Assembly: GCF_002157205.1 (NCBI RefSeq)
Contig: NZ_CP021358.1
Coordinates: 1,550,001 to 1,614,000, forward strand
DNA length: 64,000 nucleotides
Reading direction: 5' to 3'
Source of the DNA: Kushneria marisflavi
Lineage (GTDB): Bacteria; Pseudomonadota; Gammaproteobacteria; Pseudomonadales; Halomonadaceae
Shown: positions 24,902 through 34,075 of the stretch, piece by piece
Layout: every line of letters starts with the position of its first letter
How positions within the stretch are numbered: position 1 is the stretch's first letter
Made by a program: the position numbers and the translations under genes
Notes under the pieces: model-generated
Database searches by the model: none
Told to the model about the DNA's origin: nothing
What the model saw: only the letters and a program-made list of their open reading frames with translations

Positions 24902-25057
24902 TTACTGATATCCATGATAGGGCGTATCCCCCGTGCCTGGGTGAGCTTCTTCCACGGTTTCCATGAAGTGACCACTGTTTGCCGAAACACCCATGGCGGC
25001 GAAAACAGCCAGAACAGCCAGTGTGGTCACTGCAAAATAAACAATCAGAATTCCCAT
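24902..25057 (-). CDS. 51-residue single-span membrane protein
   Basis: The frame begins MGILIVYFAVTTLAVLAVFA, a clear membrane helix, and ends with a hydrophilic tail ETVEEAHPGTGDTPYHGYQ. A GGGAG ribosome site lies seven bases before the ATG at 25057, and an intrinsic terminator follows 27 bases after the stop, so this is a self-contained small gene. No family is recognised. The topology suggests a small accessory subunit or regulator of a membrane complex, but nothing nearby identifies a partner. Confidence 0.65.
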   Translation of the reverse strand: MGILIVYFAVTTLAVLAVFAAMGVSANSGHFMETVEEAHPGTGDTPYHGYQ

Positions 25058-25700
25058 AGCATTACTCCCTGGTAGCGATAATTACAATTCCTGTTAATGC
25101 CCTGCCCATGACTTGTCTTTTTTAATCTGTATGGACCGGACAATTATTCGTTGTCTTTATATTCAGGACTTATAAAGTACCGTACAAAAATCAGTCATCG
25201 ACATTTATTGAAAACAACACAATATCGTCAGAAATTCAGCGTTCGTCATATAACCGACACATTCATCATGCCTGACATTATCCGTCAAAGGGATTATCCG
25301 ATGGTCTATCCAGAGTAATGAAATGTAATTATGCAAAAACGCTCGAAATCCCATCCTTTCCCCGTCACGACTGGGCTGGAGAGGTGCCGTGAGTAAACCC
25401 AGGGTCGATGAGACGTCCGTCTTAAAATAAGGTTTTACTGATACTTATGTGCAAGAGGGGAACTTTTTAGGGGCTCGCAATCTTCTGAAATAAATCAATC
25501 TACTTAACAAAGTCCGTTAGACCCTTCTTTTTATCGATGCACAATATTGCATAGATAATCCTGTCAAACAAAACGATATTACTTTTCACGCCCGCATAAA
25601 ATATTGCGACCTGCACCGACTTTGACCGCCGGTATGCAGCCGAATGATGTTTTGAACACATGTGATTACCCAACAAAAGATACACATTCAGGGACAGGTC
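25058..25700. other. Long AT-rich intergenic region
   Basis: About 640 bases between the small membrane protein and the sugar transferase. It contains a short palindrome (AGACG-TC-CGTCT at 25411-25422) and many AT-rich words, but no open frame with a ribosome site. It probably holds the divergent promoters and a long leader for the sugar transferase. Confidence 0.5.
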
Positions 25701-26987
25701 ATGGAAATGACGACACGACCGGTACGCGGCAATCACCGGCACTCGCTTTGGTATGAGCGCATCCTCTTGAGCTTTCGGGTTCACTATCTGCTTGGATTGA
25801 CCCTGACCTCACTGCTGCCGGCACTGTGGAGTCGTGAGTGGCACGGCTCATCCGTGGAAGGCATGGGCACCAGTACCGCCATGCTGGCCAGCGCCATCGC
25901 CTGGATGATGGCCTTTCGTACCGTCCAGCAGCTCTCCCGACACCCGGGTGCCGATCCCTGTACCTATGTCGTCCCCGTGGTCACGGCCGTCTATCTACTG
26001 GTACTGACCGTGCTGGAGCTGATGGCCATCCCCTTTGATCTGTTGCAGCTGCTGATGTCGGGAGGCCTCGCCCTGCTATGCGGCTGGGCCGGCTATCGGG
26101 TGGCGCGCCGCTATCGTCGACGCAAGATGGCGCTGGTGCCGTTGGGCAATATTCAGGAATGGTTTAACCATCACGACATTGATCAGCGCTGGCTATCTGG
26201 ACCCGACCTCGAAAACCTGCGAGTGGACGGTGTGATCGTTGATCTTTCCTGCGAACTCGGCGATGAATGGCAGCGCTTTCTGGCCGACTGCACCATCCAG
26301 CGGATTCCGGTTCATGACGCACGCCGCTTCGGTGAAGCCTCTACCGGACGTATCGGGCTCGATCAGATTCATGCCAATCGCTATGGCTCGCTGATGCCCA
26401 GAACCAGCTATGAGCTTTTCAAGCGACTGGCCGATGTTGTCGCAGCACTGTTAATGCTGCCGGCGGCCCTGCCGATCATGGCAGTGGCAGCGATCATGAT
26501 CAAACGTGATGACCCGGGTCCCGTCCTGTTTTGCCAGCGCCGCTCGGGCTTTCAGGGTGAAGAATTTGACGTCTACAAGATGCGCAGCATGTATGTGAAT
26601 CCTGACGATGTTCGCCCGACTCAGGAAGGAGAAGACCCCCGAATCACGAAAGTCGGCAAATATCTTCGCAAGTATCGTATCGATGAGCTGCCGCAGCTGT
26701 TCAACGTGCTCAAGGGTGAGATGAGTCTGATTGGCCCCCGTCCGGAAACACCGGCGCTGACCGAAGCCTACGAGCGCGACATCCCCTTCTTTCGCTACCG
26801 TCATGCCGTCAGGCCCGGCATTTCGGGGTGGGCTCAGGTCGAACAGGGCTACGCCTCGGAAGTCGAGGGCTCGCGTCTCAAGCTCGAATATGACTTTTAC
26901 TACATCCGCAACTTCTCGTTCTGGATGGACCTGCTGGTCGTGATTCGCACCATTCGCACCATCTTTACCGGTTCCGGCGCACGCTGA
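25701..26987 (+). CDS. Polyprenyl-phosphate sugar-1-phosphate transferase (exopolysaccharide initiation)
   Basis: About 428 residues. Four N-terminal membrane segments and a cytoplasmic middle region (about 145-240) precede the bacterial sugar-transferase domain. This begins [15 protein letters not shown] and includes the re-entrant membrane helix, the catalytic [23 protein letters not shown], and [20 protein letters not shown] with [11 protein letters not shown]. It loads the first sugar phosphate on undecaprenyl phosphate for surface polysaccharide, like WbaP. No glycosyltransferases or export genes accompany it, which is unusual for this family. The start at 25701 has only a weak ribosome site. 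Confidence 0.88.
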   Translation: MEMTTRPVRGNHRHSLWYERILLSFRVHYLLGLTLTSLLPALWSREWHGSSVEGMGTSTAMLASAIAWMMAFRTVQQLSRHPGADPCTYVVPVVTAVYLLVLTVLELMAIPFDLLQLLMSGGLALLCGWAGYRVARRYRRRKMALVPLGNIQEWFNHHDIDQRWLSGPDLENLRVDGVIVDLSCELGDEWQRFLADCTIQRIPVHDARRFGEASTGRIGLDQIHANRYGSLMPRTSYELFKRLADVVAALLMLPAALPIMAVAAIMIKRDDPGPVLFCQRRSGFQGEEFDVYKMRSMYVNPDDVRPTQEGEDPRITKVGKYLRKYRIDELPQLFNVLKGEMSLIGPRPETPALTEAYERDIPFFRYRHAVRPGISGWAQVEQGYASEVEGSRLKLEYDFYYIRNFSFWMDLLVVIRTIRTIFTGSGAR

Positions 26988-27024
26988 GCCTCCCTTCCTG
27001 CAGGACATGCACCTGCACCATATG

Positions 27025-27053
27025 AAAAGGGCCCGCCATTGGCGGGCCCTTTC
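27025..27053 (+). terminator. Intrinsic terminator of the sugar transferase gene
   Basis: AAAGGGCCCGCC and GGCGGGCCCTTT with a three-base loop, followed by CCTTT, 38 bases after the stop. Confidence 0.8.
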
Positions 27054-27467
27054 CTTTAACCGGCATGTGGCCTCCCCTTTCGTTTTACCGCAACACCATA
27101 CCCGCCGTGGCAAATCATCTACATCATTAATCCGCTCTCCTTCCGGCTCGCATGATGAGGCCTGCCGCAAGGCCCGGGGATGCCCCTTGTCGACAGCGCC
27201 AGACACCGGATCATCCACTACTCACAGACAAGATGCCCGCCAGACCCGAAGCAAGATCACAGACGTGATGCACGCCACTTCCGAAGTGAGACCACATACG
27301 TGATCCAACAGGGCAGCATACCGGCCATGATGTGCTTTGTCTGCGGTCATGATCAGGCAGCGAATGCCCGCAAAAGCCGCTCATATCGTGAGGAATACGC
27401 CCATCACTGATGGCCTTGATGGCACCGCCCGTCGCCAAGCAGGGCAATGCCTTCTTATACACATCAT
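27054..27467. other. Intergenic region between convergent units
   Basis: No convincing gene on either strand. It contains short palindromes such as CACTTC-C-GAAGTG (27279-27291) and the repeat ATCAC-AGAC-GTGAT. It is flanked by two terminators sharing 20 identical bases. Confidence 0.5.
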
Positions 27468-27494
27468 AAAAAAGGGCCCGCCATTGGCGAGCCC
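27468..27494 (-). terminator. Intrinsic terminator of tctCBA
   Basis: On the minus strand GGGCTCGCC pairs with GGCGGGCCC, followed by TTTTTT. It lies 26 bases after the tctA stop and shares 20 bases with the terminator at 27025. Confidence 0.8.
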
Positions 27495-27519
27495 TCTGAC
27501 AGGCGTGGTAATGACTGTC

Positions 27520-29028
27520 TTACGGATTGGCCGGCCGAGCGACCTGGCGCTGGCGCCAACCGCGATACATCGGCAACACAACCATCAGTGCCACCAGTGC
27601 CCAGCCTCCCCAGGTAATCGGGCTCGACCACAGGATCGAGAGATCACCGTTGGAGATCGACAGCGCACGGCGCAGGTTCTGCTCCATGATGCCGCCCAGG
27701 ATGAAGCCCAGCAGCACCGCCGACAGCGGAAAATCGAACTTGCGCAGGATATAGCCCATCACGCCAATCCCGATCATCAAGAACAGATCAAAGGTGGTGG
27801 CATGCACGCCGTAAACCCCGATCGCCGTGACAATCGCGATGCCCGGCACCAGTGCCCAGTAGGGCACGGCCAGAATCTTGGTGAACACGCGAATCAGCGG
27901 GATGTTCATCACCACCAGCATGACGTTGGCGATAAACAGCGACGCGATCAGGCCCCATACCAGCTGCGGGTCGGTCTGAAACAGCAGCGGCCCGGGCGTA
28001 ATGTTGTAAAGCGTCAGCGCACCCAGCATGACCGCAGTGGTACCTGACCCTGGCACGCCGAGTGTCAGCATCGGCACCATCGAGCCACACGCCGCGGCAC
28101 TGTTGGCCGTTTCCGGTGCGGCCAGACCACGCAGATCGCCATCGCCGAAGCGATTATCCTTCGTGGCCATGCGCTTTTCGCTCATGTAGGCCACGGCACT
28201 GGCCATGGTGGCGCCGGCGCCAGGCAGAATGCCCATGAAAAAGCCCACCACGCCGCTGCGCAGCACGGTCCATTTAACGAACATGGCTTCTTTCATGTTG
28301 AACAGCATGCGACCGCTGGTCTTGAGGGCGCTCTGGCCGTAATAGGTGCGCTCGAGCAATACCAGAATCTCGCTGATACTGAAAAGCCCCAGCACCAGCA
28401 CCACAAACTGAATGCCGTCAGCCAGTCCCAGACTACCAAAGGTAAATCGATAAACACCGCTGTTGGAGTCAATGCCCACACATGCCAGCAGCAGTCCGAT
28501 CAATGAGGCGACCGCCGTTTTCATCGGCTTGTTGCCGGCCATGCCCGCCAGACAGGTAATGGCAAAGACCATCATGACGAAATACTCGGCCGGACCGAAT
28601 GCGACCGCCCATTTTGCCAGCAGCGGGGCGAAGATGGTCACACCGATGGTGGCAATCAAGCCGCCCATGAAGGAGCCGCCCGCCGAAATGGACAGCGCAA
28701 TACCGCCCTTGCCCTGACGTGCCAGCGGATGACCGTCCATGGCAGTCATGACAGCAGAAGCTTCGCCGGGAATGTTCAGAAGAATCGACGAGATACGCCC
28801 GCCATACTCACAGCCCAAATATACCGCTGCCAGCAGAATCAGGGACGTTTCCGGCGGCAGACCGAGCGCAAAGGCAATCGGAATCAGAAGCGCTACACCA
28901 TTGATCGGGCCGAGTCCGGGCAAAAGCCCAACCACGGTACCGATCAGCGTACCGCACAGGGCCGTCAACAGATTCAGTGGTGTGGTGGCCACGCCGAATC
29001 CCTGGCCCAGATATCCCAGTGTTTCCAT
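27520..29028 (-). CDS. tctA: Tripartite tricarboxylate transporter, large permease TctA
   Basis: 502 residues with about 12 membrane segments. Family motifs include TVVGLLPGLGPINGVALLIPI near residue 35, GILPGAGATMASAVAYMSEK near 265, and SAAACGSMVPMLTLGVPGSGTTAVMLGAL near 315. With TctB and the periplasmic receptor TctC it imports a carboxylate by ion symport. The start lies three bases after the tctB stop, so the two are coupled. It is the last gene of tctCBA, divergent from a tctDE two-component pair. Confidence 0.93.
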   Translation of the reverse strand: METLGYLGQGFGVATTPLNLLTALCGTLIGTVVGLLPGLGPINGVALLIPIAFALGLPPETSLILLAAVYLGCEYGGRISSILLNIPGEASAVMTAMDGHPLARQGKGGIALSISAGGSFMGGLIATIGVTIFAPLLAKWAVAFGPAEYFVMMVFAITCLAGMAGNKPMKTAVASLIGLLLACVGIDSNSGVYRFTFGSLGLADGIQFVVLVLGLFSISEILVLLERTYYGQSALKTSGRMLFNMKEAMFVKWTVLRSGVVGFFMGILPGAGATMASAVAYMSEKRMATKDNRFGDGDLRGLAAPETANSAAACGSMVPMLTLGVPGSGTTAVMLGALTLYNITPGPLLFQTDPQLVWGLIASLFIANVMLVVMNIPLIRVFTKILAVPYWALVPGIAIVTAIGVYGVHATTFDLFLMIGIGVMGYILRKFDFPLSAVLLGFILGGIMEQNLRRALSISNGDLSILWSSPITWGGWALVALMVVLPMYRGWRQRQVARPANP

Positions 29029-29031
29029 GGT

Positions 29032-29490
29032 TTAGACTCCCAGTCCTGATAGCACGCCCAGCGGCAGGGGTACGTCCAGTAGCCGATCAAAGAGAACGTA
29101 AAAGGCCAGCGACATGACGGCCCCGGTAATCACACTGGTCACCCAGCCCCCGTTGTAGAGTCGGCACATGGCAATGGCAAATAAAAATGCCGCGACCACA
29201 AAGCCAAGCTTTTCAAAGAAGAAGGCAAACAGGGACAGCGCCAGTACACACAGCACCAGACGCCCCAGCACATGTCCTGTCAGCGGCGTGTCGGCATTCT
29301 CTTCTGCCATCTGGCCGGGGCGGATGATCAGATAGACCGTGCTCACCGCCAGCAGGGCCAGCAGCAGCAGCGGGAAGGCGCGCGGTCCGACAGGCTCGTA
29401 GGAAAAGGCAGCTTCATAGGTGGTTGCGGCATAGGCCAGCACCGCATAGACAATCAGCAGCGCCGTCAAAAAAAGACGTTGATAGATCAT
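29032..29490 (-). CDS. tctB: Tripartite tricarboxylate transporter, small permease TctB
   Basis: 152 residues with four predicted membrane spans (for example LTALLIVYAVLAYAATTYEA, FPLLLLALLAVSTVYLII, FFFEKLGFVVAAFLFAIAMC, and a C-terminal LSLAFYVLFDRLLDVPLPLG, the typical TctB ending). GGAG lies six bases before the ATG at 29490; a longer frame to 29526 lacks a ribosome site. It sits between tctC and tctA. Confidence 0.88.
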   Translation of the reverse strand: MIYQRLFLTALLIVYAVLAYAATTYEAAFSYEPVGPRAFPLLLLALLAVSTVYLIIRPGQMAEENADTPLTGHVLGRLVLCVLALSLFAFFFEKLGFVVAAFLFAIAMCRLYNGGWVTSVITGAVMSLAFYVLFDRLLDVPLPLGVLSGLGV

Positions 29491-29556
29491 GACAGGCTCC
29501 GGACAGACGACCAGCGACGCAGGCACCCTGACAGGGCACCTGCGTCGGTTTCGGAT

Positions 29557-30567
29557 TTACTTGACCAGACCGAACTGATCGGCCAGCTCGCGGTAATCCG
29601 CTACGCGCTTTTTCACGTAGGCATCCAGCTCATCGCCGGTCATCGCGAAGGGATACAGTTCGCGCTGTTCACGCAGCTTGGCGAAATCATCAGAGGCCAG
29701 CAGCTTGTCGAAGGCGTCCTTCCACCAGTTGTAGGCTTCATCACTGACCTTCGGCCCGACGTAGAAGCCACGAATGACCGGCCACTGCACGTCATAGCCC
29801 TGCTCGAGCGCGGTAGGAATGTCCTCGGTCACATCACCCGGCAGGCGCTCTTCGGAGAACACGGCCAGAATGCGCATGTCACCGCTTTGCACATGCGGTA
29901 CCGAGTCAGCGATATCGGTGCTGGCGACCTGAATGTGTCCGCCCAGCAGCGATGTGGCCAGCTCGCCGCCACCTTCCATCGCGACATAGCGCATCTTCTT
30001 GGGATCGATACCGGCAGCCTTCGCCAGCAGCGCCGTCTGCATCCAGTCCTGACCGCCGACCGAGCCACCGGCACCGATCACGACCTTGCTGGGGTCCTTG
30101 CGCAGCGCCTGAACCAGATCATCGAGATTTTTGTAGGGAGAGTCGGCACGCACCGCGACCGCACCATAGCTGGTGCCCACACCGGCCAGCCAGCGTACGG
30201 CGCTTTCATCAAAGCGGCCAAACTTGCCCTGGGCCAGGTTCAAAAGCGAGCCGCTGGACCAGGCAACAATCGAATTGGGATCATCCGGACGCTGAGCGAC
30301 CACCGTGTTATAGGCCACGGCGCCAACGCCGCCGGGCATATAGGTCACACGCATGGGCGTGGAGAGAATCTTCTCTTGCACCAACGCGGTCTGGGCCAGC
30401 TTGCAGGTCAGGTCAAAGCCGCCGCCCGGCGCTGCCGGTGCGATACATTCAGGGCGATTGGGCCCGTCAAAGGCCTGGGCCTGGAAACCGGTGCCCAGAC
30501 CCAGGGCGCCGATCAGGGCCAGTGCTGCCATGCGCCCCTTGCCGAAGCTGCGTCGTGTCATTGTCAT
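29557..30567 (-). CDS. tctC: Tripartite tricarboxylate transporter periplasmic receptor TctC
   Basis: 336 residues of the TctC/BugE family. An export signal with TRRSFGK close to the Tat motif ends near AQAFDGP. Then come the ligand-pocket strands CIAPAAPGGGFDLTCKLAQTAL, KVVIGAGGSVGGQDWMQTAL and a C-terminal DAYVKKRVADYRELADQFGL. It binds the carboxylate and delivers it to TctAB. GAGGAAC precedes the ATG at 30567. The gene leads the operon and is divergent from tctD. Confidence 0.92.
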   Translation of the reverse strand: MTMTRRSFGKGRMAALALIGALGLGTGFQAQAFDGPNRPECIAPAAPGGGFDLTCKLAQTALVQEKILSTPMRVTYMPGGVGAVAYNTVVAQRPDDPNSIVAWSSGSLLNLAQGKFGRFDESAVRWLAGVGTSYGAVAVRADSPYKNLDDLVQALRKDPSKVVIGAGGSVGGQDWMQTALLAKAAGIDPKKMRYVAMEGGGELATSLLGGHIQVASTDIADSVPHVQSGDMRILAVFSEERLPGDVTEDIPTALEQGYDVQWPVIRGFYVGPKVSDEAYNWWKDAFDKLLASDDFAKLREQRELYPFAMTGDELDAYVKKRVADYRELADQFGLVK

Positions 30568-30694
30568 GTTGCCTGTTCCTCACGTCTGCCCGGAGAACTG
30601 ACCGGAGCTTTTGTTATACGGCGATCGAAACCCTGAAGATGAATGCCATGTCGGTCTGGCGGTACATTGGTCACCAGACGGTGGCCATGCATAC

Positions 30695-30708
30695 TGTCCT
30701 CATGGACA
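30695..30708. promoter_or_regulatory. Short palindrome in the tctC/tctD divergent region
   Basis: TGTCCTCATGGACA: TGTCC and GGACA around four bases, in the 236 bases between tctC and tctD. A TctD site is possible but nothing in the sequence confirms it. Confidence 0.25.
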
Positions 30709-30803
30709 ATCTTCATACGCTCATGCGGGATCAGATCTGTCCGGGCTTCGCCTGTAGGCAAGATAGTTCGACAGGCTTTCAACAACCTTTCACGGGAGCG
30801 GCA

Positions 30804-31496
30804 ATGCGTACGCTATTGGTCGAAGACCACCCCTCACTGGCGGAGAGCATCCAGCGCTCGCTGGAATCTGCTGGCTGGCGGGTAGACGTCATGCATGATG
30901 GTGCCTCGGCACGCACGGCGCTTGAAACCGAAAGCTACGCCCTGCTGCTTCTGGATATCGGTCTGCCGGAGATGGACGGCTTTACGCTTTTAAGCTGGCT
31001 TCGAAAGCGTGACACGCGTCTACCGGTCATGATGTTGACCGCCCGTGGCAGCATCAACGACCGCGTCAAGGGGCTCAACCTGGGCGCGGACGACTATCTG
31101 ATCAAACCCTTTTCCCTATCCGAACTGCAGGCTCGCATCAACGCCCTGATCCGCCGCACCCGCCATGATGGCCAGCAGATTCACCGCTGTGGCGCACTGG
31201 CCTTCGATCTTGACGCACGCAGCTTTACCCTGCTCGATCAGCCGCTGACGCTACCGCCCCGGGAGCTGGCCCTGCTGGAAGCCCTGATGGCACGCGTCGG
31301 GCGTACGGTCAGCAAGGAGCATCTGGCAGCACAGGTATTTTCGATGGCAGAGGATGGCTCCTTCGATGCCATCGAAGTCTATGTCTCGCGTCTGCGGCGC
31401 AAGCTGGAAGGCAGTGACGTGCGCATCGTGACCTTTCGCGGACTGGGCTATCAGCTGGAGACCCAGCCGACCGAGGCGGCGGACATACCGACATGA
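30804..31496 (+). CDS. tctD: Response regulator, OmpR/TctD type
   Basis: 230 residues. The receiver domain has the phosphoacceptor in LLLDIGLPEMDG (about residue 51) and the lysine in YLIKPFS (about 101). The OmpR-type winged helix covers residues 125-222 (LPPRELALLEALMARVGRTV, AIEVYVSRLRRKLEGS, RGLGYQL). GGGAG lies before the ATG at 30804; the open frame continues far upstream but this is antisense to tctC. The stop overlaps the kinase start by four bases. It probably activates the divergent tctCBA. Confidence 0.92.
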   Translation: MRTLLVEDHPSLAESIQRSLESAGWRVDVMHDGASARTALETESYALLLLDIGLPEMDGFTLLSWLRKRDTRLPVMMLTARGSINDRVKGLNLGADDYLIKPFSLSELQARINALIRRTRHDGQQIHRCGALAFDLDARSFTLLDQPLTLPPRELALLEALMARVGRTVSKEHLAAQVFSMAEDGSFDAIEVYVSRLRRKLEGSDVRIVTFRGLGYQLETQPTEAADIPT

Positions 31497-32938
31497 AAGC
31501 CAGCCTTTCCCGCCGCAGTCTGCGCGGCCGCCTGACGCGGCGTATTGGTGCAGCACTGCTGCTGTTGATCGGCGTGGGCGTGGCCGGAGCCTGGCTGGAT
31601 GCCTGGCGGGTAGCACGCAGCGCCTATGATCGGCCGCTGCTGATTGCCGCCCGCGTGCTGGGAGAATCCCTGACCTTTCAGGATGGACGGCTGCAGGCGA
31701 AGATATCGCGTGCCGTGCTCGATCCCTTTTCGCTCGACAGCGGCGGCAGCGCCTTTTATCAGATCATTGCGTCACAACAGGGCTCGATCGCGGGCTTTGA
31801 TGACCTGCCCGCGCCACCGCCATCAAGCACCATGACCCAGCGCTACCCTTCGCTGGCGCGCTTTTACGATGCCGCCTACGGCGGTCGTGATGTCCGCGTG
31901 GTATCGCTGCTGGTACCGGTCAGCCAGCCGGGCTATCACGACATGGTCGAGGTGCGCGTGGCCGAGCATCGCGATATTCACATTCAGCTGATGCACGAAC
32001 TGCTGAGCGATTCACTGCTGCGCCTGACCCTGTTTGCCGGTGGTGCCTTCATTCTCTTCATGCTGGCCATTGATGCCGCCCTGCGACCGTTAAGGCGCAT
32101 CACAGACATGGTTGCCAGTCGCTCACCGGACAACCTCGAACCGCTGCCGACCGAAAACGTGCAAAGCGAGGTACGCGGGCTGATTGGGGCCATCAACCAT
32201 CTAACGGCTCGTCTGGACGACACCCTGCGCGCCCAGCGCACCTTTGTGGCCGATGCCGCCCATGAACTTCGCACACCCCTGTTTGCGCTGCGAGCACGTC
32301 TGGAACTTGGCATGCAGGCACAAGAGCATGCCGCGCTGCGCGACACGCTGGAAAGCGCCCAGCGGGATCTGGAGGCGCTAACCCTGCTGGCCAATCGTTT
32401 GCTGTCGCTGGCGCGGGTGGAAAACGATATCCGACGACGGGAATTCGGACGGCTGGAGCTTTCGGAAACAGCCCGCGACTTCTGCATGAGCATGGTCTCG
32501 CTTGCCTGGCAGCGCGGCCTGACACTGGCGCTCGAGGCCGAACAGCCCGTATGGGTGCATGCCGACAGCGCCCTGATCAACGAGCTGCTGGCCATCCTGA
32601 TCGGCAATGCCCAGGCCTATACGCCTGCAGGCGGTCACATCACCGTGCGGGTACTGAAAGATGCCATCATTGAGGTCGAAGACGATGGGCCCGGCATTCC
32701 CGTCGACGAGCGCGAACGGGTCTTCGAGCGCTTTTACCGGGTTCGGCGGGAAGGCGTTCAGGAAGAGGATGCCGGACGCGCCATCAGCGGTACCGGGCTG
32801 GGGCTGGCCATTGCTCGCCAGATCTGTACGGCAATGAGCGCCGATATCTCGCTGCACGAAGCAGCAGGCGGGGGGACACTGGCGCGAGTCGCGTTTACGG
32901 CGGGTGCCCTGCCGGCCCCTCCTGGACCTTCGCCGTAG
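31493..32938 (+). CDS. tctE: Sensor histidine kinase, TctE type
   Basis: 481 residues. First membrane span near 17-35, a periplasmic 2CSK_N-type domain (residues about 40-170, ARSAYDRPLLIAARVLGESL), second span LTLFAGGAFILFMLAIDAAL near 180, then HisKA with the phosphorylated histidine in FVADAAHELRTPL (near 258), and the ATPase boxes LLAILIGNAQAYTPAGG, EVEDDGPGIP and SGTGLGLAIARQI. It should sense the transported carboxylate in the periplasm and phosphorylate TctD, with which it is translationally coupled. Confidence 0.92.
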   Translation: MKASLSRRSLRGRLTRRIGAALLLLIGVGVAGAWLDAWRVARSAYDRPLLIAARVLGESLTFQDGRLQAKISRAVLDPFSLDSGGSAFYQIIASQQGSIAGFDDLPAPPPSSTMTQRYPSLARFYDAAYGGRDVRVVSLLVPVSQPGYHDMVEVRVAEHRDIHIQLMHELLSDSLLRLTLFAGGAFILFMLAIDAALRPLRRITDMVASRSPDNLEPLPTENVQSEVRGLIGAINHLTARLDDTLRAQRTFVADAAHELRTPLFALRARLELGMQAQEHAALRDTLESAQRDLEALTLLANRLLSLARVENDIRRREFGRLELSETARDFCMSMVSLAWQRGLTLALEAEQPVWVHADSALINELLAILIGNAQAYTPAGGHITVRVLKDAIIEVEDDGPGIPVDERERVFERFYRVRREGVQEEDAGRAISGTGLGLAIARQICTAMSADISLHEAAGGGTLARVAFTAGALPAPPGPSP

Positions 32939-32989
32939 CACTAAAGCGCAATAGGCGCGGCCTCTGAAGCAGCGCTAGTCTGTCGAACG

Positions 32990-33007
32990 TTTTGGATCGA
33001 TCCAAAA
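32990..33007. promoter_or_regulatory. Operator palindrome of the LacI-TRAP operon
   Basis: TTTTGGATCGATCCAAAA is a perfect 18-base palindrome with a central CG, typical of LacI-family operators, 24 bases before the start of the lacI-type gene. It suggests autoregulation and control of the downstream TRAP genes. Confidence 0.7.
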
Positions 33008-33031
33008 GCGCTCACATGACAGGTCTTCGGC

Positions 33032-34075
33032 ATGCCTCAGTCAAAAAAAACCGTCACGCTCAAGGATCTGGCCGCGCATGCCGGCGTTTCGCGTTCGACC
33101 GTCTCGCTGGTGCTCCAGGAGAGCCCGCTGGTGGCCAGACACACCCGAGCACGCGTCATGGAGGCCGCCAGCGCCCTGGGCTATGTCTACAACCGCGGCG
33201 CGGCCACCCTTCGCAGTGCCCGCACGGCCACCGTTGGCGTGGTGGTGCATGACATTGCCAACCCCTTTTTCGGTGCCATGGTTGCAGGCATCGACGAGAC
33301 CCTGCAAAACGCCGACTACGTCTCCTTTCTGGCCAGCACCGGGGATAATCCGGAGCGTCAGGAGCGTCTGGTCAACCGCCTGCGCGAGCAGCGCATTGAT
33401 GCCCTGCTGCTCTGCGCCGCCGAGAACACGCCGGAAAGCCTGATCCACACTATCAAGACCTGGGGCATGCCCTGCATCGAAGTGATGCGCCACGTGGGCG
33501 ACACGCCCCGCGGCCACTATGTTGGCGCCGACATTCGTACCGGCCTTGCCTGCGCCGTGGCGCATCTGATCGATCAGGGTCATCACCGCATCGCGCTATT
33601 GACCGGCACCGGCCAGAGCTCGGCCGATCGTGAGCGTATGGCGGGCTATCAACACGCCATGAAAGAGGCCGGTCTGGTCTCCGACATCCGCACCGGAAAC
33701 CATGAGCTGACCCGCCGGGCGGGACTCGAACGTATGCTTGAGATCATGGATGAAGCCGACCCGCCCACGGCACTCATCTGTCACAACGATCTGATGGCGC
33801 TGGGCGCCCAATTGGCGCTGGCACGTCTAAAGCTTGTACCGGGTGTCGACTGTGCGGTTATCGGCATCGATGACAGCGATGAAGCGGCGCTGAGCGACCC
33901 GGCGCTGAGCAGCCTTGCCACGCACCCTCATGCCATCGGCCAGGCCGCCGCCGGACTGGCGCTGGAATGCCTTGCCAGCCCTGGCGGCGAGCCACGTCGC
34001 ATCGTGCTGGAGACTTCCCTGCATGTTCGCGCCAGCTCGGCCCCCCTCCTTCATCCTTCACGGGAGCCATCATGA
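33032..34075 (+). CDS. LacI-family regulator of a TRAP transporter operon
   Basis: 347 residues: HTH (VTLKDLAAHAGVSRSTVSLVLQ) with hinge helix, then a sugar-binding-like sensor domain (VGVVVHDIANPFFGAMVAGI ... CAVIGIDDSDEAALSDPALSS). It is the first gene of a four-gene unit; its stop overlaps the dctP start by ATGA. A perfect palindrome 24 bases upstream is its likely own operator. The inducer is probably the transported acid or sugar acid. Confidence 0.9.
   Translation: MPQSKKTVTLKDLAAHAGVSRSTVSLVLQESPLVARHTRARVMEAASALGYVYNRGAATLRSARTATVGVVVHDIANPFFGAMVAGIDETLQNADYVSFLASTGDNPERQERLVNRLREQRIDALLLCAAENTPESLIHTIKTWGMPCIEVMRHVGDTPRGHYVGADIRTGLACAVAHLIDQGHHRIALLTGTGQSSADRERMAGYQHAMKEAGLVSDIRTGNHELTRRAGLERMLEIMDEADPPTALICHNDLMALGAQLALARLKLVPGVDCAVIGIDDSDEAALSDPALSSLATHPHAIGQAAAGLALECLASPGGEPRRIVLETSLHVRASSAPLLHPSREPS

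Noticed and set aside
25500..25784. 94-residue minus-strand open frame upstream of the sugar transferase
   Set aside because: No ribosome site, it overlaps the start of the sugar transferase on the other strand, and the composition is not protein-like.
30695..30708. Considered a confirmed TctD binding site
   Set aside because: Only one short palindrome is present with no repeat or family consensus to match, so it is kept only as a low-confidence feature.
29952..30803. Upstream extension of the tctD reading frame
   Set aside because: It is antisense to tctC. The receiver domain begins at 30804, where a ribosome site is present.
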